Source of the DNA: Microlunatus antarcticus
GTDB taxonomy: Bacteria > Actinomycetota > Actinomycetes > Propionibacteriales > Propionibacteriaceae
Direction of reading: 5' to 3'
Assembly: GCF_014193425.1 (NCBI RefSeq)
Contig: NZ_JACHZG010000001.1
Span: 2,542,001-2,606,000 of the forward strand
DNA length: 64,000 nucleotides
Shown here one piece after another: positions 36,295 through 47,091 of this stretch (the first letter of the stretch is position 1; each line of letters begins with the position of its first letter). Made by a program: the position numbers and the translations under genes. The notes below the pieces were generated by a model. It made no database searches. It was not told the DNA's origin and was given only the letters and a program-made list of their open reading frames with translations.

Positions 36295-37599
36295 GTGACC
36301 AGCGAACTTCGCGGCGACGACGACGCCACACCTCTGCGGGCCGGAGCGGCGAAGGTCGACGTCACCCCGGGACCCGACCAGCTCCCGGAACGGTTCCTCG
36401 GCGTGCTCGACCCGATCCACGTCCGCGCGCTCGTCCTCGACGACGGCCGGACGCGCGTGGCGCTCGTCTCGGTCGACGTCATCGGGATCGAGACCGCCCT
36501 GCGGGGCGAGATCGCGGGACGGGTGGAGGCGGCGACCGGGATCACGGCCGACCGGCTGCTCCTCTTCGCCTCCCACACCCACAGCGTCCCCGCTGAGCTC
36601 GGCTCGGGCTTCGTCGACGCGATCGTGGCGGCGGTGCAGGAAGCGTTCGCCGCGCTGCGGCCCGCGACGCTGGCCGTCGGGTCCGGCGCGTGCCACGTCA
36701 ACGTCAACCGCAACCTCCTCGACCCGGTGACGCACCGCTGGCGCGAGGGCCGCAACGACGAGGGCCCCTCCGACAAGACCGTCACCGTCCTCCACCTCGC
36801 CGACGCCGACGGGCGCCCGATCGCGGTCCTCTTCCACTACGCGGTGCACGCGGTCGTCACCGGGCTGCTCGACCTGATCAGCGCGGACGTCCCCGGCGCG
36901 GCCTCGGAGTACCTCGAGGAGGCGCTCGGGAACGACGCGGTGGCGCTGTGGGCCAGCGGCTGCGCCGGCGACCAGAACCCGGCGTTCTACCAGCAGACCT
37001 TCGACCTGCGGGCGCTGCGGATCGCCCAGCACGCCGCCCGGGGCGTCGACATCAGCAACGAGATGCCGGCCGGAGGGGACGGGTTGGACCGCGCCGACCC
37101 GGTCGTGGCACGGCTGATGGCCCAGCAGCGCGCGATCGCGCCCTCGCTCGGGGTCGTCCTCGCCGAGGAGGTGCTCGCCGTCCTCCGTGACCGCACCGAC
37201 ACGCCGCGGACGTCCGTGAGGCTGGCGTCGGTGCAGCGCGTGGTCCATGCCCCCGGCCGGCGGCGGACGGACAGCGGTCGCGCGGGCCGCCCGGGCACGT
37301 ACGTCGAGGACGCCCCGGTCCCGCTCCGCGTCGGGATGCTGCGGCTCGGCGACGTCGCGGTCGGCTCGGTCGACGCCGAGCTGTTCACCGAGATCGGCCA
37401 GCGGTTCCGCCGGGAGTCACCCGCGGAGCACAGCCTGATCGTCACGCTGTGCAACGGCCGCTCCCCCGCGGGCTACGTCGCCAGCGACGCGGCGGGCGGG
37501 TTCCACACCTTCGAGGTGCTCTCCAGCCGGCTGCAGCCCGGTCACGCCGAGACGTTGATCACCGAGAAGCTTGTCGACCTCTGGTCCGCGACGGTGTAG
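36295..37599 (+). CDS. Neutral/alkaline ceramidase-family hydrolase
   Basis: 434 residues. N-terminal domain of the non-lysosomal ceramidase family: RAGAAKVDVTPGP, LLLFASHTHSVP, LFHYAVHAV and ASGCAGDQNPAF supply the zinc histidines and the GDxxP-type segment. Real members cleave ceramide or other amides; bacterial relatives without signal peptide, as here, have unknown substrates. GTG at 36295 with GGAGGG 8 bases upstream. First chromosomal gene after the element. Confidence 0.72.
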   Translation: MTSELRGDDDATPLRAGAAKVDVTPGPDQLPERFLGVLDPIHVRALVLDDGRTRVALVSVDVIGIETALRGEIAGRVEAATGITADRLLLFASHTHSVPAELGSGFVDAIVAAVQEAFAALRPATLAVGSGACHVNVNRNLLDPVTHRWREGRNDEGPSDKTVTVLHLADADGRPIAVLFHYAVHAVVTGLLDLISADVPGAASEYLEEALGNDAVALWASGCAGDQNPAFYQQTFDLRALRIAQHAARGVDISNEMPAGGDGLDRADPVVARLMAQQRAIAPSLGVVLAEEVLAVLRDRTDTPRTSVRLASVQRVVHAPGRRRTDSGRAGRPGTYVEDAPVPLRVGMLRLGDVAVGSVDAELFTEIGQRFRRESPAEHSLIVTLCNGRSPAGYVASDAAGGFHTFEVLSSRLQPGHAETLITEKLVDLWSATV

Positions 37600-37663
37600 G
37601 TCGGCGTCGCGCTCCGCACCCACCAGGTGACTTCCGCTGGTCCTCGGGCCGCCACGTTCTCTC

Positions 37664-37987
37664 TCATTGCGCCGGGGGCTCCCAACGGATCGGCGAGGGA
37701 GCGAGCGCCTCCGCGGCACGCACCGCCACCTCGATGTCAGCGGTCCCACCGGAGTCCGGCCAGGTCGGCGTCGCCGTGTCACCCGCGCGACGGAAGCGGA
37801 CGTAGTAGAGGAGACCGTCGGCATCGGGCTCCGTGGGGAGCTCACCGGCCTCGAGGTTGTCGTCGGCCTCCGCCAGACGGAACCAGAAGTCGTACGTGAG
37901 CCCGAGGACGTCTACGGGCAACTCGACGCAGCCGTCGTAGACGCACCATCCCCGCCGCACGACCCGTGGTACGGCGTCGTCACCCAT
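37664..37987 (-). CDS. Hypothetical protein
   Basis: 107 residues from ATG 37987. Compact, aromatic and acidic (LGLTYDFWFRLAEADDNLEAGELP, LYYVRFRRAGDTATPTWPDSGG). No family recognised. Convergent with the ceramidase-like gene, divergent from the lactonase gene. Supported by codon-position bias and by lack of another gene on this 400-base stretch. Confidence 0.55.
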   Translation of the reverse strand: MGDDAVPRVVRRGWCVYDGCVELPVDVLGLTYDFWFRLAEADDNLEAGELPTEPDADGLLYYVRFRRAGDTATPTWPDSGGTADIEVAVRAAEALAPSPIRWEPPAQ

Positions 37988-38074
37988 GCCCACGCACCAT
38001 TCCCGGCGGAGCCGTACGGTGCAAGCCTGTTCCCGGCCGACGGCTGCCGGCGACGGTTCGGACGAAGGAGCAAG

Positions 38075-38920
38075 ATGCGCGCACAGCAGGTGACCGGACC
38101 GGCCGTGTTCCACGGGGAGGGACCGGTGTGGTCCCCGACCTGGGGCGGCCTCCGGTTCGTCGACATGCTCGCCGGTGACGTGATGACCCTGCGGTCGGAC
38201 GGCACGCTCGACCGGCTCCACGTCGGGACGGTCGCCGCGGTCGTCCGCCCCCGTACGGGCGGTGGTGCCGTGATCGCGGTCGAGCGAGGGTTCGCCCTCG
38301 AGGACGCCGACGGAACGATCCGGACCCTGCCGGCGGTCTGGGCCGAAACCGGCGTCCGGATGAACGAGGGCGGCTGCGACCCCGACGGCCGCTTCTACGC
38401 CGGCTCGATGGCGTACGACCAGGCCGAGGGTGCGGCCAGCGTCTACCGCCTCGACCCCGACGGGTCGGTCTCGGTGGTCCTGGAGCGCGTGACCGTCTCG
38501 AACGGGCTCGAGTGGAGCCCCGACGGCACCCTCGCCTACTACAACGACACTCCGACCGGCGAGATCGCGGTCTTCGACTACAGCCGCGACGCAGGCCTGA
38601 CGAACCGGCGCACCTTCGCCTCCGTGCCGGGGCCGGGCAAGCCCGACGGCCTGACGGTCGACGCCGACGGCGGCGTCTGGACCGCCGTGTACGACGGCGG
38701 CGCGGTCCTGCACTACAGCGCGGCGGGCGTGCTCGAGGACCGCATCGAGGTCCCGACGGCGAAGGTGACCGCCTGCACGTTCGGCGGGGACGACCTCGAC
38801 CGGCTCTTCATCACCACGTCCCAGGAGGACGTGGACACCGACGAGGACCAGCTGGCCGGCTCCCTGTTCGTCGCCGACGTCGGGGTCCGCGGCCGGCCGG
38901 TCCGGCCCTTCGCGGGCTGA
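38075..38920 (+). CDS. SMP-30/gluconolactonase family protein
   Basis: 281-residue six-bladed beta-propeller. Shows GPAVFHGEGPVWSP (metal-binding Glu), MNEGGCDPDGRFYAG, SNGLEWSPDGTLAYYNDT (Asn and Asp of the calcium site) and KPDGLTVDADGGVW. Probably opens sugar lactones. ATG 38075 preceded by GAAGGAG. Stand-alone gene. Confidence 0.9.
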   Translation: MRAQQVTGPAVFHGEGPVWSPTWGGLRFVDMLAGDVMTLRSDGTLDRLHVGTVAAVVRPRTGGGAVIAVERGFALEDADGTIRTLPAVWAETGVRMNEGGCDPDGRFYAGSMAYDQAEGAASVYRLDPDGSVSVVLERVTVSNGLEWSPDGTLAYYNDTPTGEIAVFDYSRDAGLTNRRTFASVPGPGKPDGLTVDADGGVWTAVYDGGAVLHYSAAGVLEDRIEVPTAKVTACTFGGDDLDRLFITTSQEDVDTDEDQLAGSLFVADVGVRGRPVRPFAG

Positions 38921-38932
38921 GCGCGAGCCCGG

Positions 38933-39748
38933 TCACACGGGGCGCTGCGCCCGTCCCACCTCGTCCACGAAGGCGTGGACCGTCGCCACGAACGGCTCGA
39001 CCGCCGACAGCGGGACCCCGTGCGGGGCGTCGGGCAGCGTCACGACCGACGCGTCCGGGAACCGGCCCGCCAGCGCCTCGACCCAGCTCGCCGACACCAG
39101 CGGGTCGCGACCGCCGTGGATCAGGAGGGTGGGCTGGTCGACCGCCTGCAGGTTGGGCTGGTCGCGACGACGGGCCGCGGCGCGCAGGCCGCGGAGCATC
39201 CCGCCCACCCCCACGCGGGGGTAGTCGGTCGCGGCGATGAGGGCCATGGCGGGACGTTCCCGGAAGCCGTCGCGCAGCAGCCGCCACCCCTGCTCGAGCG
39301 CCGACCCGCGGCCGGGGTCGGGGGCCGGGCAGGTCAGCACCACCCCGAGGACCCGTTCCGGGTGCCGGGCGGCCAGCTGCGCGACGACCTGGCAGCCGAG
39401 CGAGTGCCCGACGAGGACGGCCGGCCCGACGCCGACGACATCCATCCAGTCCCGCAGGCCGTCGGCGAGCTCGACCATCGACAGGTCGCGCGACGGCTTG
39501 CTGCTGCGGCCCACCCCGGGCAGGTCGGGGGCGAAGACGCGGTGGTCGCGGGCGAAGGCGCGCAGGGACGGCACGAGGTAGCGGTTGGAGACGCCGAGGC
39601 CGTGGACGAGGACGACGTCGAGCACCGGGGCGCCGCCCCTCGTGGCGGCGTCGCCGTCGTCCGGGCCGGCGACGATCGAGGCGACCTCGACGTCGTGGAC
39701 GCGGTCGCGACGACGCCGGGTCGGCTGGCCCTCCGAGCGCCGCCTCAC
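38933..39748 (-). CDS. Alpha/beta-hydrolase fold protein
   Basis: 271 residues. Oxyanion LVHGLGVSNRYLVP, nucleophile elbow VLVGHSLGCQ, acid in LLIHGGRDPLVSA and histidine DAPHGVPL complete a catalytic triad. Substrate unknown. Start codon 39748 overlaps the upstream hydrolase stop by 4 bases, so the two hydrolases form an operon. Confidence 0.85.
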   Translation of the reverse strand: MRRRSEGQPTRRRRDRVHDVEVASIVAGPDDGDAATRGGAPVLDVVLVHGLGVSNRYLVPSLRAFARDHRVFAPDLPGVGRSSKPSRDLSMVELADGLRDWMDVVGVGPAVLVGHSLGCQVVAQLAARHPERVLGVVLTCPAPDPGRGSALEQGWRLLRDGFRERPAMALIAATDYPRVGVGGMLRGLRAAARRRDQPNLQAVDQPTLLIHGGRDPLVSASWVEALAGRFPDASVVTLPDAPHGVPLSAVEPFVATVHAFVDEVGRAQRPV

Positions 39749-40740
39749 CGCCCGGCCCCCGCGGACGTGAGCCGACGGACGGCCGCGGCCACCTCGTCCG
39801 GCGAGGAGATCATCGTCAGGTGCCGTCCGGGCACGACGACGGGCGGCGGCGCCCCGATCGCCGTGGCTGTCGAGCCCGGCGAGTCGGGCGTGTAGGCCCC
39901 GTCGACGTCGTCGCGTCCCCAGACCACGAGCCGCGGTGTGGCCGAGCGGCGCAGCGCGTCGAGCTGCTCGGCGGTCATCGCGGGGATGACGCCCCGGGTC
40001 GCGTTGTCCAGCAGGGCCCGCTCGGTCCCGCGCTGCTGCAGCGGGCGGCGCCAGAGGTCGACCCCGGCCGCGTCAAGCGGCGCGCAGGTCGGGCCGCACT
40101 GGCTGGCGTACAGGCGCGAGACCAGCCGGTCCGAGCGCAGCGCCAGCCGGACGAGGCTCGTGCGGTAGGGCTCGACCAGCAGCCGCGGCCCCCAGGTCGG
40201 CACGTCGAGCGGCAGCGCGTCGCCGTCCAGGAACACGACCCCCGCGACCTCGTCGGGCGCCTCCAGGGCGGCCAGCCCGACGATCGCGGCCCCGGACGAG
40301 TGCCCGACCAGGACCGGGGCGTCCACGCCCACCAGTCCCAGCGCGCGGGCGAAGGCGAGCGTCTGGCGTACGTCGTGGCCGACGTCGAACGGCGCCACGG
40401 CCTCGCTCCAGCCCTGACCGGTGAGGTCGAGGGCGAAGACGCGGTGGTCGCGTCCGAGGACCTCGCCGAGGGCGTGCCAGGCGTCCGCGGTCTCGAAGGC
40501 GCCCGGCACGAGGACCACCGTCGGTCCGTGGTCGCCCCAGGTGAGGAACCGCGTCGAGACGTCGCCCGCCTGCACGAACGCGAGGCCCTCCGGCGGCGCC
40601 GGCGGGGTGCGGGTGGCCGCGTTGTAGACGACGCTCGCGGCGGTGACGACCCCCGCCGCGGCGAGCAGCACGAGCAGGACCGACCGCAGCCGGTGACGTC
40701 CCCGGGGCCTCGTCCGGGCCGTTCCTCGAGCGCGCGTCAC
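39745..40740 (-). CDS. Membrane-anchored alpha/beta-hydrolase
   Basis: 331 residues with GTG at 40740. A basic start and one membrane helix (LRSVLLVLLAAAGVVTAASVVY) precede the hydrolase domain: VVLVPGAFETADAW, VLVGHSSGAAIV (nucleophile Ser), LVVWGRDDVDGAY and PGRHLTMISSP. Two cysteines in ASQCGPTCAPL may form a disulphide, consistent with an outward-facing domain. Divergent from the GT87-like gene. Confidence 0.82.
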   Translation of the reverse strand: MTRARGTARTRPRGRHRLRSVLLVLLAAAGVVTAASVVYNAATRTPPAPPEGLAFVQAGDVSTRFLTWGDHGPTVVLVPGAFETADAWHALGEVLGRDHRVFALDLTGQGWSEAVAPFDVGHDVRQTLAFARALGLVGVDAPVLVGHSSGAAIVGLAALEAPDEVAGVVFLDGDALPLDVPTWGPRLLVEPYRTSLVRLALRSDRLVSRLYASQCGPTCAPLDAAGVDLWRRPLQQRGTERALLDNATRGVIPAMTAEQLDALRRSATPRLVVWGRDDVDGAYTPDSPGSTATAIGAPPPVVVPGRHLTMISSPDEVAAAVRRLTSAGAGR

Positions 40741-40819
40741 GGGTCCAGTCTCGCCGTCGCCGGTGATACGGTCGCGCCGACCTGGCTGCGGTGAGCCTGG
40801 CGGAGGCTGGAGGAACGCG

Positions 40820-42094
40820 GTGGTCGACGACCCGCAGCCCCGCCGGGGCGGCGCTCCGGCGGTCATCGGGCTCTGGGTGCTGACCCGAGCGCTGTCCATG
40901 GTGATCCTGGCCACCGCGGAACGTCTCGTCGTCGGCGACGTCTTCTACTACTGGCGCAAGGTGAGCGCGCTCGCCGAGGCCGGTCTGCCCGGCACGCTGC
41001 GCGAGTACCCCACCCCGGTCGTCTGGTTCCTGTCCATCCCCCAGCTCGGCGGCGGCTCGCGGACCGGCTACCTCATCGCCTTCGTCGTGCTGATGCTGGC
41101 GCTCGACGCCGTGCTGACCTACGCGCTCTGGCGCGGCGCCGGGCGGCGCCGCGACCGGGCGATCGACTTCTGGATCGCGTACGTCTTCCTGGTCGGCCCG
41201 CTCTGCTACACCCGCTTCGACATGGTCCCGGCGGTGCTGGCCGGCGGCGCGCTGCTCGCCGCCCGCCGTCGTCCCTGGCTCACCGGGGCCCTCACCGGGC
41301 TGGGCGCGGCGATCAAGCTGTGGCCCGCGCTGCTGGCCGGGGCCTTCGCGGCCCGCCGCGCCGGCCGGGGCCAGATGCTCTGCGCCTTCGTCGTCGTCGG
41401 CTTCGGCCTGGCCGCCCTGAGCCTGGTGACCGGCGGGGCGAGCCGGCTGTTCTCCCCGCTCACCTGGCAGTCGGGCCGGGGCCTGCAGATCGAGTCGGTC
41501 TGGGCCACGCCGCTGATGGTCGCCCGGGCCTTCGACCCGGCCCGCTGGACCGTGCGCTACTCGACCTTCCAGGCGTACGAGGTGTTCGGGCCCGGCGTCT
41601 CGGCCCTGCTCGTCGTCAGCACCGCGGCCACGGTCCTTGGCCTGCTCGTCACCGTGGCCCTGTTCGTGCGCGGCTACCGCAACCCGGGGGTCACGGCGGT
41701 CGGGCTGGGGCTGCTGGTCCTCGCCACGATCGCCATCACGACGATCACCAACAAGACGCTGAGCCCGCAGTACCTGCTGTGGCTGGGCGGACCCGCCGCG
41801 GCCCTGCTGCTGTCACGACGCAGCGAGGGTCCGCGCTGGCACCGGGTGCTCGGCCGCCTCGCGGTCCAGCTCCTCGTGCTGGCCCTGCTCACCCAGCTCA
41901 CCTATCCCCTCCTCTACAACGGCCTCCTCGGCCGCGCCCCGGCCCTCGCCGTCGTCTCCACCGTGGTCACCGCCCTGCGGAACCTCTCCCTCCTGGTCCT
42001 GACCGTCGAGGTCTGCCGCTACGCCTGGCTGGCGCTCGCCCGGGACAGTGCGGTGGAGCCGGGAGCGGTGGAGCAGGACCCGGACCCGGCCTGA
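40820..42094 (+). CDS. GT87-type (DUF2029) polyprenyl-linked mannosyltransferase-like protein
   Basis: 424 residues with about ten membrane helices. The family features are a first-loop acidic site ([14 protein letters not shown]), [15 protein letters not shown] and the late [17 protein letters not shown]87 members add mannose from polyprenyl-phosphate donors to cell-envelope glycolipids in actinobacteria. GTG at 40820 with GGAGG 6 bases upstream. Confidence 0.78.
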   Translation: MVDDPQPRRGGAPAVIGLWVLTRALSMVILATAERLVVGDVFYYWRKVSALAEAGLPGTLREYPTPVVWFLSIPQLGGGSRTGYLIAFVVLMLALDAVLTYALWRGAGRRRDRAIDFWIAYVFLVGPLCYTRFDMVPAVLAGGALLAARRRPWLTGALTGLGAAIKLWPALLAGAFAARRAGRGQMLCAFVVVGFGLAALSLVTGGASRLFSPLTWQSGRGLQIESVWATPLMVARAFDPARWTVRYSTFQAYEVFGPGVSALLVVSTAATVLGLLVTVALFVRGYRNPGVTAVGLGLLVLATIAITTITNKTLSPQYLLWLGGPAAALLLSRRSEGPRWHRVLGRLAVQLLVLALLTQLTYPLLYNGLLGRAPALAVVSTVVTALRNLSLLVLTVEVCRYAWLALARDSAVEPGAVEQDPDPA

Positions 42095-42296
42095 CCTCGG
42101 GCTCCCCGCCTCCGCGGGGCGACCCGGCCCCCCGACTCCCTCATGTCGGGACAAGGTGTGGGTATCGTGGAGCACCGTTGCGCCCGGCCCGTCCGGATGC
42201 CGCCGGTCCGCCGTACGACCTCCCTCAGGTCGCGCCGCGGTCGCGGTCAGACCCCGTCGGACGCACGGTGAGTCGAAGCAACGGAAGAAGGCGACA

Positions 42297-45200
42297 GTGG
42301 CCATCGCGCCAGGCACATCCACCACCGCGTCGAGCGGAGCAGCCGACACCGGGGTCGAGAGCGACTTCGGGGCCAACGACTGGCTGCTGGAGGAGATGTA
42401 CGAGCGCTTCACCGCCGACCCGTCCTCGGTCGACGCCAGCTGGGCCGAGTACTTCGGCGCCCACGGCGCCCCCGGCGACATCACCCCGGCGACGCCCGCC
42501 ACGGCGAAGGCGGCCCCGGCCGCTCCCGCCAAGCCCGCCGCGGCCGCTCCGGCGCCGACGGCGGCCCCGAAGACCAACGGCGGACCGGCGAAGAACGGCG
42601 CCTCCGCGGCGACGACCGTGCCCCGCGACCCCGCCGCGACCCCGACCTCCAGCTCGGGGGCCGGAGCCCCGGCCGACGACCCGGTCACCGACCGTCCGCG
42701 CGCCGTGCGCGAGCAGACGCCGGACCAGCCGGCCCCGGCCGGCAAGCGGCAGCCCACGGTCGAGACGACCACCCCGGCCAAGGAGGGCCGCCCGAGCGCG
42801 CCCGGCGCCCGCGGTGCCGTGCCCGCCGACCCGCCGAACCCGTCCGACCGGCCAGAGGTCGGCAACGAGCAGCCCACCATGACCACGCTGCGCGGCGCCC
42901 CGGCCCGCACGGCCAAGAACATGGACGCCTCGCTCAGCATCCCGACCGCGACGAGCGTCCGCTCGCTGCCGGTCAAGCTGCTGATCGACGAGCGCGTCGT
43001 CATCAACAACCACCTGCGGCGCAGCCGCGGCGGCAAGGTCTCCTTCACCCACCTGATCGGGTTCGCCATGGTCCAGGCGCTGAAGAGCGTCCCGGCCATG
43101 AACAACAGCTACGCGGTCGTCAACGGCAAGCCGACGATGGTCGAGCCGGCCCACATCAACCTCGGGCTCGCCATCGACCTCCCGCGGCCCGACGGCACCC
43201 GCCAGCTGCTCGTGCCCAGCATCAAGAGCTGCGAGACGCTCGACTTCGCCCAGTTCTGGGCGGCGTACGAGACGATGGTCGCCAAGGCGCGCAAGGGCGA
43301 GCTGGCCGTCACCGACTTCGCCGGCACGACGATCACGCTGACCAACCCGGGCACCATCGGCACCAACCACTCGGTGCCCCGCCTGGTCGAGGGCCAGGGC
43401 ACGATCATCGGCGTCGGGTCGATGGACTACCCGGCCGAGTTCCAGGGCTCCAGCCCGGACCGCCTGGCCGAGGCGGCGGTGAGCAAGATCCTCACGCTCA
43501 CCTCGACCTACGACCACCGCGTCATCCAGGGTGCCCAGTCCGGCGAGTACCTGCGTCGTCTCCACGCGCTGCTGCTCGGCGAGGAGGGTTTCTACGACGA
43601 CGTCTTCGCGGCGCTGCGGATCCCGTACGAGCCGATCCGCTGGGCGCAGGACGTCAGCACCGACCACGAGGACCAGATCCCCAAGCAGGCGCGGATCATG
43701 GAGCTGATCAACGCCTACCGGGTGCGCGGTCACCTGATGGCGGACACCGACCCGCTCGAGTACCGCCAGCGCCGCCACCACGACCTCGACGTCCAGAGCC
43801 ACGGCCTGACGCTGTGGGACCTCGACCGCGAGTTCGCGACGGGCTCCTTCGGCGGCGGCCAGGGCCGGATGAAGATGCGCAAGATCCTCGGGATCCTGCG
43901 CGACTCCTACTGCCGCACGACCGGCGTCGAGTACATGCACATCTCGGACCCGGTGCAGCGGCGCTGGATCCAGGACCGGGTGGAGCGGCCGCACGAGTCG
44001 CTGCCGCGCGAGCAGCACCTGCGCATCCTCGACAAGCTGAACGAGTCCGAGGTCTTCGAGACGTTCCTGCAGACGAAGTTCGTCGGCCAGAAGCGCTTCA
44101 GCCTCGAGGGCGGCGAGTCCGCCATCGCCGTGCTCGACGAGGTCTGCGAGCAGGCGGCCGACGCCGGTCTGGTCGAGGTCTGCATCGGCATGCCGCACCG
44201 CGGCCGGCTGAACGTCCTCGCCAACGTCGTCGGCAAGTCGTACGCGCAGATCTTCCGCGAGTTCGAGGGCAACATCGACCCCCGCACCGTCCAGGGCTCC
44301 GGCGACGTCAAGTACCACCTGGGCTCGGAGGGCGAGTTCACCGCCCTCAGCGGTAACACGATCAAGGCCTCCGTCGCGGCCAACCCGAGCCACCTCGAGG
44401 CCGTCGACCCGGTCCTGGAGGGCATCACCCGGGCCAAGCAGGACATCCTCGACCAGGGCCAGGACTTCCCCGTCCTGCCCGTGCTCATGCACGGCGACGC
44501 GGCGTTCGCGGGGCAGGGCGTGGTCGCGGAGACCCTCAACCTGTCGCAGCTGCGCGGCTACCGCACCGGCGGCACGATCCACATCATCGTCAACAACCAG
44601 GTCGGCTTCACCACCTCGCCGACCGAGTCGCGCTCCTCGGTCTACTGCACCGACGTCGCGCGGATGGTCGCGGCGCCGATCTTCCACGTGAACGGCGACG
44701 ACCCGGAGGCCTGCATCCGCGTGGCCCGCCTGGCCTTCGCCTACCGGCAGGAGTTCAACAAGGACGTCGTCATCGACATCGTCTGCTACCGCCGGCGTGG
44801 TCACAACGAGGGCGACGACCCCAGCTTCACCCAGCCGCGGATGTACGACCTCATCGAGAAGAAGCGGTCGACGCGCAAGCTCTACACCGAGGCCCTGATC
44901 GGGCGCGGCGACATCTCCGTCGAGGACGCCGAGGGCGTGCTGACCCGCTTCCAGGAGCGGCTCGAGAGCGTGTTCCGCGAGGTGCGCGACCCCGAGCTGC
45001 CGCCGCGCGACGCGACGGTGCGCTCGGTCCCGGTCTACCCCGACAAGCTCCACACGCGCGGCACCTCGGCGATCACGCTCGAGGACATGAAGAAGATCGC
45101 GGACGCCCACACAACGTTCCCCGAGGGCTTCAGCGTGCATCCGAAAGTCATGCCGCAGCTGCAGCGTCGCGCGACGGCGATCGCCCAGGGCCCGATCGAC

Positions 45201-46238
45201 TGGGCCACCGGCGAGATCCTCGCGCTGGGCTCCCTGCTGCTCGAGGGCCGTACGGTCCGGCTGACCGGTCAGGACACCCGGCGCGGCACGTTCGCCCAGC
45301 GCTTCGCCGCCATCGTCGACCGCAAGACCGGCGAGTCGTGGGTGCCGCTGAAGCACCTGGACGACGAGCAGGCCAAGTTCCACGTCTTCGACACGCTGCT
45401 GAGCGAGTACGCGGCGATGGGCTTCGAGTACGGCTACTCCGTGGCCCGGCCCGACGCGCTGGTGCTCTGGGAGGCCCAGTTCGGCGACTTCGCCAACGGG
45501 GCGCAGACGATCATCGACGAGTACATCGCCTCGGGCGAGGCCAAGTGGACGCAGAAGTCGGGCGTCGTGCTGCTCCTCCCCCACGGCCTCGAGGGCCAGG
45601 GCCCGGACCACTCGTCGGCGCGGATCGAGCGGTTCCTGCTGCTCGCGGCCGAGGAGGCGTTCGTCGTCGCCCAGCCGTCGACGCCGGCCAGCTACTTCCA
45701 CCTCCTGCGCCGTCACGCCCTCAACGAGCGGCACCGCCCGGTGATCGTGGCGACGCCGAAGTCGATGCTGCGCAACAAGCAGGCCGTCTCGATGCCGGAC
45801 GAGTTCACGTCCGGCTCGTGGCAGCCGGTGCTCGCCGACCCGACGATCACCGACCCGTCGGCCGTCGAGAAGGTCCTGCTCTGCTCGGGCAAGGTGCGCT
45901 GGGACCTCGTCACCCGGCGCAAACAGAACGGGCAGGACGGCAAGGTCGCGATCATCCCCGTCGAGCGGCTCTACCCGCTGCCGGCGCAGGAGATCGCCGA
46001 CCAGCTGGCGCGCTTCGACCAGGTCACCGAGGTCACCTGGGTGCAGGACGAGCCGACGAACCAGGGAGCGTGGCCGTTCATGGCCCTCAACCTGCCGGCC
46101 GCCCTGCGTGAGGCGGTCCCCGGCCGCCGTTGGGAGCTGCTGTCGGTCACCCGCCCGGCGTCCTCGGCGCCCTCGGTCGGCTCGGCCAAGGTCAGCGAGC
46201 AGCAGCAGAAGGCCATGCTCGACGCCGCGTTCGCCTGA
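42297..46238 (+). CDS. kgd: Multifunctional 2-oxoglutarate dehydrogenase E1/E2 (Kgd/OdhA)
   Basis: 1313 residues. Order: a short E1o-binding helix ([23 protein letters not shown]), a Pro/Ala linker of ~140 residues, an E2 succinyltransferase domain without lipoyl domain (ending in [18 protein letters not shown]), then the ThDP-dependent E1o domain ([41 protein letters not shown]) and the C-terminal transketolase part. Works with separate E2 and E3 in the TCA cycle. GTG at 42297 with AAGAAGG upstream. In related species GarA/OdhI regulates it. Confidence 0.97.
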   Translation: MAIAPGTSTTASSGAADTGVESDFGANDWLLEEMYERFTADPSSVDASWAEYFGAHGAPGDITPATPATAKAAPAAPAKPAAAAPAPTAAPKTNGGPAKNGASAATTVPRDPAATPTSSSGAGAPADDPVTDRPRAVREQTPDQPAPAGKRQPTVETTTPAKEGRPSAPGARGAVPADPPNPSDRPEVGNEQPTMTTLRGAPARTAKNMDASLSIPTATSVRSLPVKLLIDERVVINNHLRRSRGGKVSFTHLIGFAMVQALKSVPAMNNSYAVVNGKPTMVEPAHINLGLAIDLPRPDGTRQLLVPSIKSCETLDFAQFWAAYETMVAKARKGELAVTDFAGTTITLTNPGTIGTNHSVPRLVEGQGTIIGVGSMDYPAEFQGSSPDRLAEAAVSKILTLTSTYDHRVIQGAQSGEYLRRLHALLLGEEGFYDDVFAALRIPYEPIRWAQDVSTDHEDQIPKQARIMELINAYRVRGHLMADTDPLEYRQRRHHDLDVQSHGLTLWDLDREFATGSFGGGQGRMKMRKILGILRDSYCRTTGVEYMHISDPVQRRWIQDRVERPHESLPREQHLRILDKLNESEVFETFLQTKFVGQKRFSLEGGESAIAVLDEVCEQAADAGLVEVCIGMPHRGRLNVLANVVGKSYAQIFREFEGNIDPRTVQGSGDVKYHLGSEGEFTALSGNTIKASVAANPSHLEAVDPVLEGITRAKQDILDQGQDFPVLPVLMHGDAAFAGQGVVAETLNLSQLRGYRTGGTIHIIVNNQVGFTTSPTESRSSVYCTDVARMVAAPIFHVNGDDPEACIRVARLAFAYRQEFNKDVVIDIVCYRRRGHNEGDDPSFTQPRMYDLIEKKRSTRKLYTEALIGRGDISVEDAEGVLTRFQERLESVFREVRDPELPPRDATVRSVPVYPDKLHTRGTSAITLEDMKKIADAHTTFPEGFSVHPKVMPQLQRRATAIAQGPIDWATGEILALGSLLLEGRTVRLTGQDTRRGTFAQRFAAIVDRKTGESWVPLKHLDDEQAKFHVFDTLLSEYAAMGFEYGYSVARPDALVLWEAQFGDFANGAQTIIDEYIASGEAKWTQKSGVVLLLPHGLEGQGPDHSSARIERFLLLAAEEAFVVAQPSTPASYFHLLRRHALNERHRPVIVATPKSMLRNKQAVSMPDEFTSGSWQPVLADPTITDPSAVEKVLLCSGKVRWDLVTRRKQNGQDGKVAIIPVERLYPLPAQEIADQLARFDQVTEVTWVQDEPTNQGAWPFMALNLPAALREAVPGRRWELLSVTRPASSAPSVGSAKVSEQQQKAMLDAAFA

Positions 46239-46261
46239 GTCGAGAGGCCTGAGGAAGCACG

Positions 46262-46438
46262 GTGTACTTCACCGACCGCGGCATCGAGGAGCTGGCCGCC
46301 CGCCGGGGGGACGACAACGTCACCCTGGCGTGGCTGGCCGAGCAGCTCCAGGCGTTCGTCGACCTGAACCCCGAGTTCGAGGTCCCCGTCGAACGCCTCG
46401 CCACCTGGCTTGCCCGTCTCGACGACGAGGACGACTGA
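46262..46438 (+). CDS. DUF6104 family small protein
   Basis: 58 residues starting MYFTDRGIEELAARRG and containing LAWLAEQLQAFVDLNPEFE and an acidic end (LDDEDD). GTG start 23 bases after kgd, a position conserved for this family in related actinobacteria. Function unknown. Confidence 0.8.
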   Translation: MYFTDRGIEELAARRGDDNVTLAWLAEQLQAFVDLNPEFEVPVERLATWLARLDDEDD

Positions 46439-46511
46439 CCCCTCCTCACGGGGATCCACGGGCCGAGCCGCAGCAGCGGGGAGCGGGTACTCGCGCGTCG
46501 CCGGTGACGAG

Positions 46512-46562
46512 TGGCGCCAACGGGCACACGTACGCGGCGTGTCCCGTGTCGACTGGCGCCAA
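46512..46562. terminator. Convergent terminator flanked by two TGGCGCCAA boxes
   Basis: TGGCGCCAA at 46512-46520 and again at 46554-46562, 42 bp apart. Between them ACGGG-c-ACACG pairs with CGTGTCCCGT. Placed between the ends of the DUF6104 and GNAT genes. Confidence 0.5.
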
Positions 46563-46583
46563 TGGCCCCGTGCCGGAGCGGTG

Positions 46584-47090
46584 TCAGCCCGCCGGGGCGG
46601 GACGGACCATGCCGATCTCGATCGCGCCGAGACGGGGCTCCTCGGTCTCGATACCGTCCGGGACGAAGCCGTTGCGGGCGTAGAAGCGGCGGGCGCGCAC
46701 GTTGTCGCGGAGCACCTCGAGGGTCGCCGGCGCGTCGCCGAGGACGGCGTCGAGGAGGCGCTGGCCCAGCCCGGTGCTCCAGTGCGAGCGCCGGACGTAC
46801 AGCGACTGCAGGTGCGCGGGGACCTCGCCGTCGGCCGGTAGCACGGAGCTGAAGCCGACCAGCTCCCCGCCGTCGTCGGCCACCCGGACGTGACCCGCCC
46901 CGGTCAGCAGCGCCCGTCGCCAGCGGCCCACGAACTCGTCGACGTCGCCCAGGAACGGCGCCAGCCGCGCCGGGTCGACGAGGTCGCCGTACGCCTCCCG
47001 CCAGCACTCGAGGTGGCAGCGGCCCAGCGCCTCGAGGTCGGCGGGCCCCGGCGTGCGCACGACGACCGTCGCACCGGGCGACCTGCCCAC
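46584..47090 (-). CDS. GNAT-family N-acetyltransferase
   Basis: 168 residues. Acetyl-CoA-binding motif A is seen in LQSLYVRRSHWSTGLGQRLLDAVL, motif B in LEVLRDNVRARRFYARNGFVPDG. Substrate unknown. The GTG start is 2 bases from the aldo/keto reductase stop, so the genes are cotranscribed. Confidence 0.85.
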   Translation of the reverse strand: MGRSPGATVVVRTPGPADLEALGRCHLECWREAYGDLVDPARLAPFLGDVDEFVGRWRRALLTGAGHVRVADDGGELVGFSSVLPADGEVPAHLQSLYVRRSHWSTGLGQRLLDAVLGDAPATLEVLRDNVRARRFYARNGFVPDGIETEEPRLGAIEIGMVRPAPAG

Positions 47091-47091
47091 G

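Noticed and set aside
39745-40914. Longer start of the membrane-anchored hydrolase at 40914
   Set aside because: The extra 58 residues overlap the divergent GT87 gene and read as arbitrary sequence. GTG 40740 directly precedes the basic membrane-anchor start.
42225-45734. A 1,169-codon open frame antisense to kgd
   Set aside because: Long open frames opposite high-GC genes are expected. The translation is low-complexity with no motif, while the plus strand encodes a complete 2-oxoglutarate dehydrogenase.
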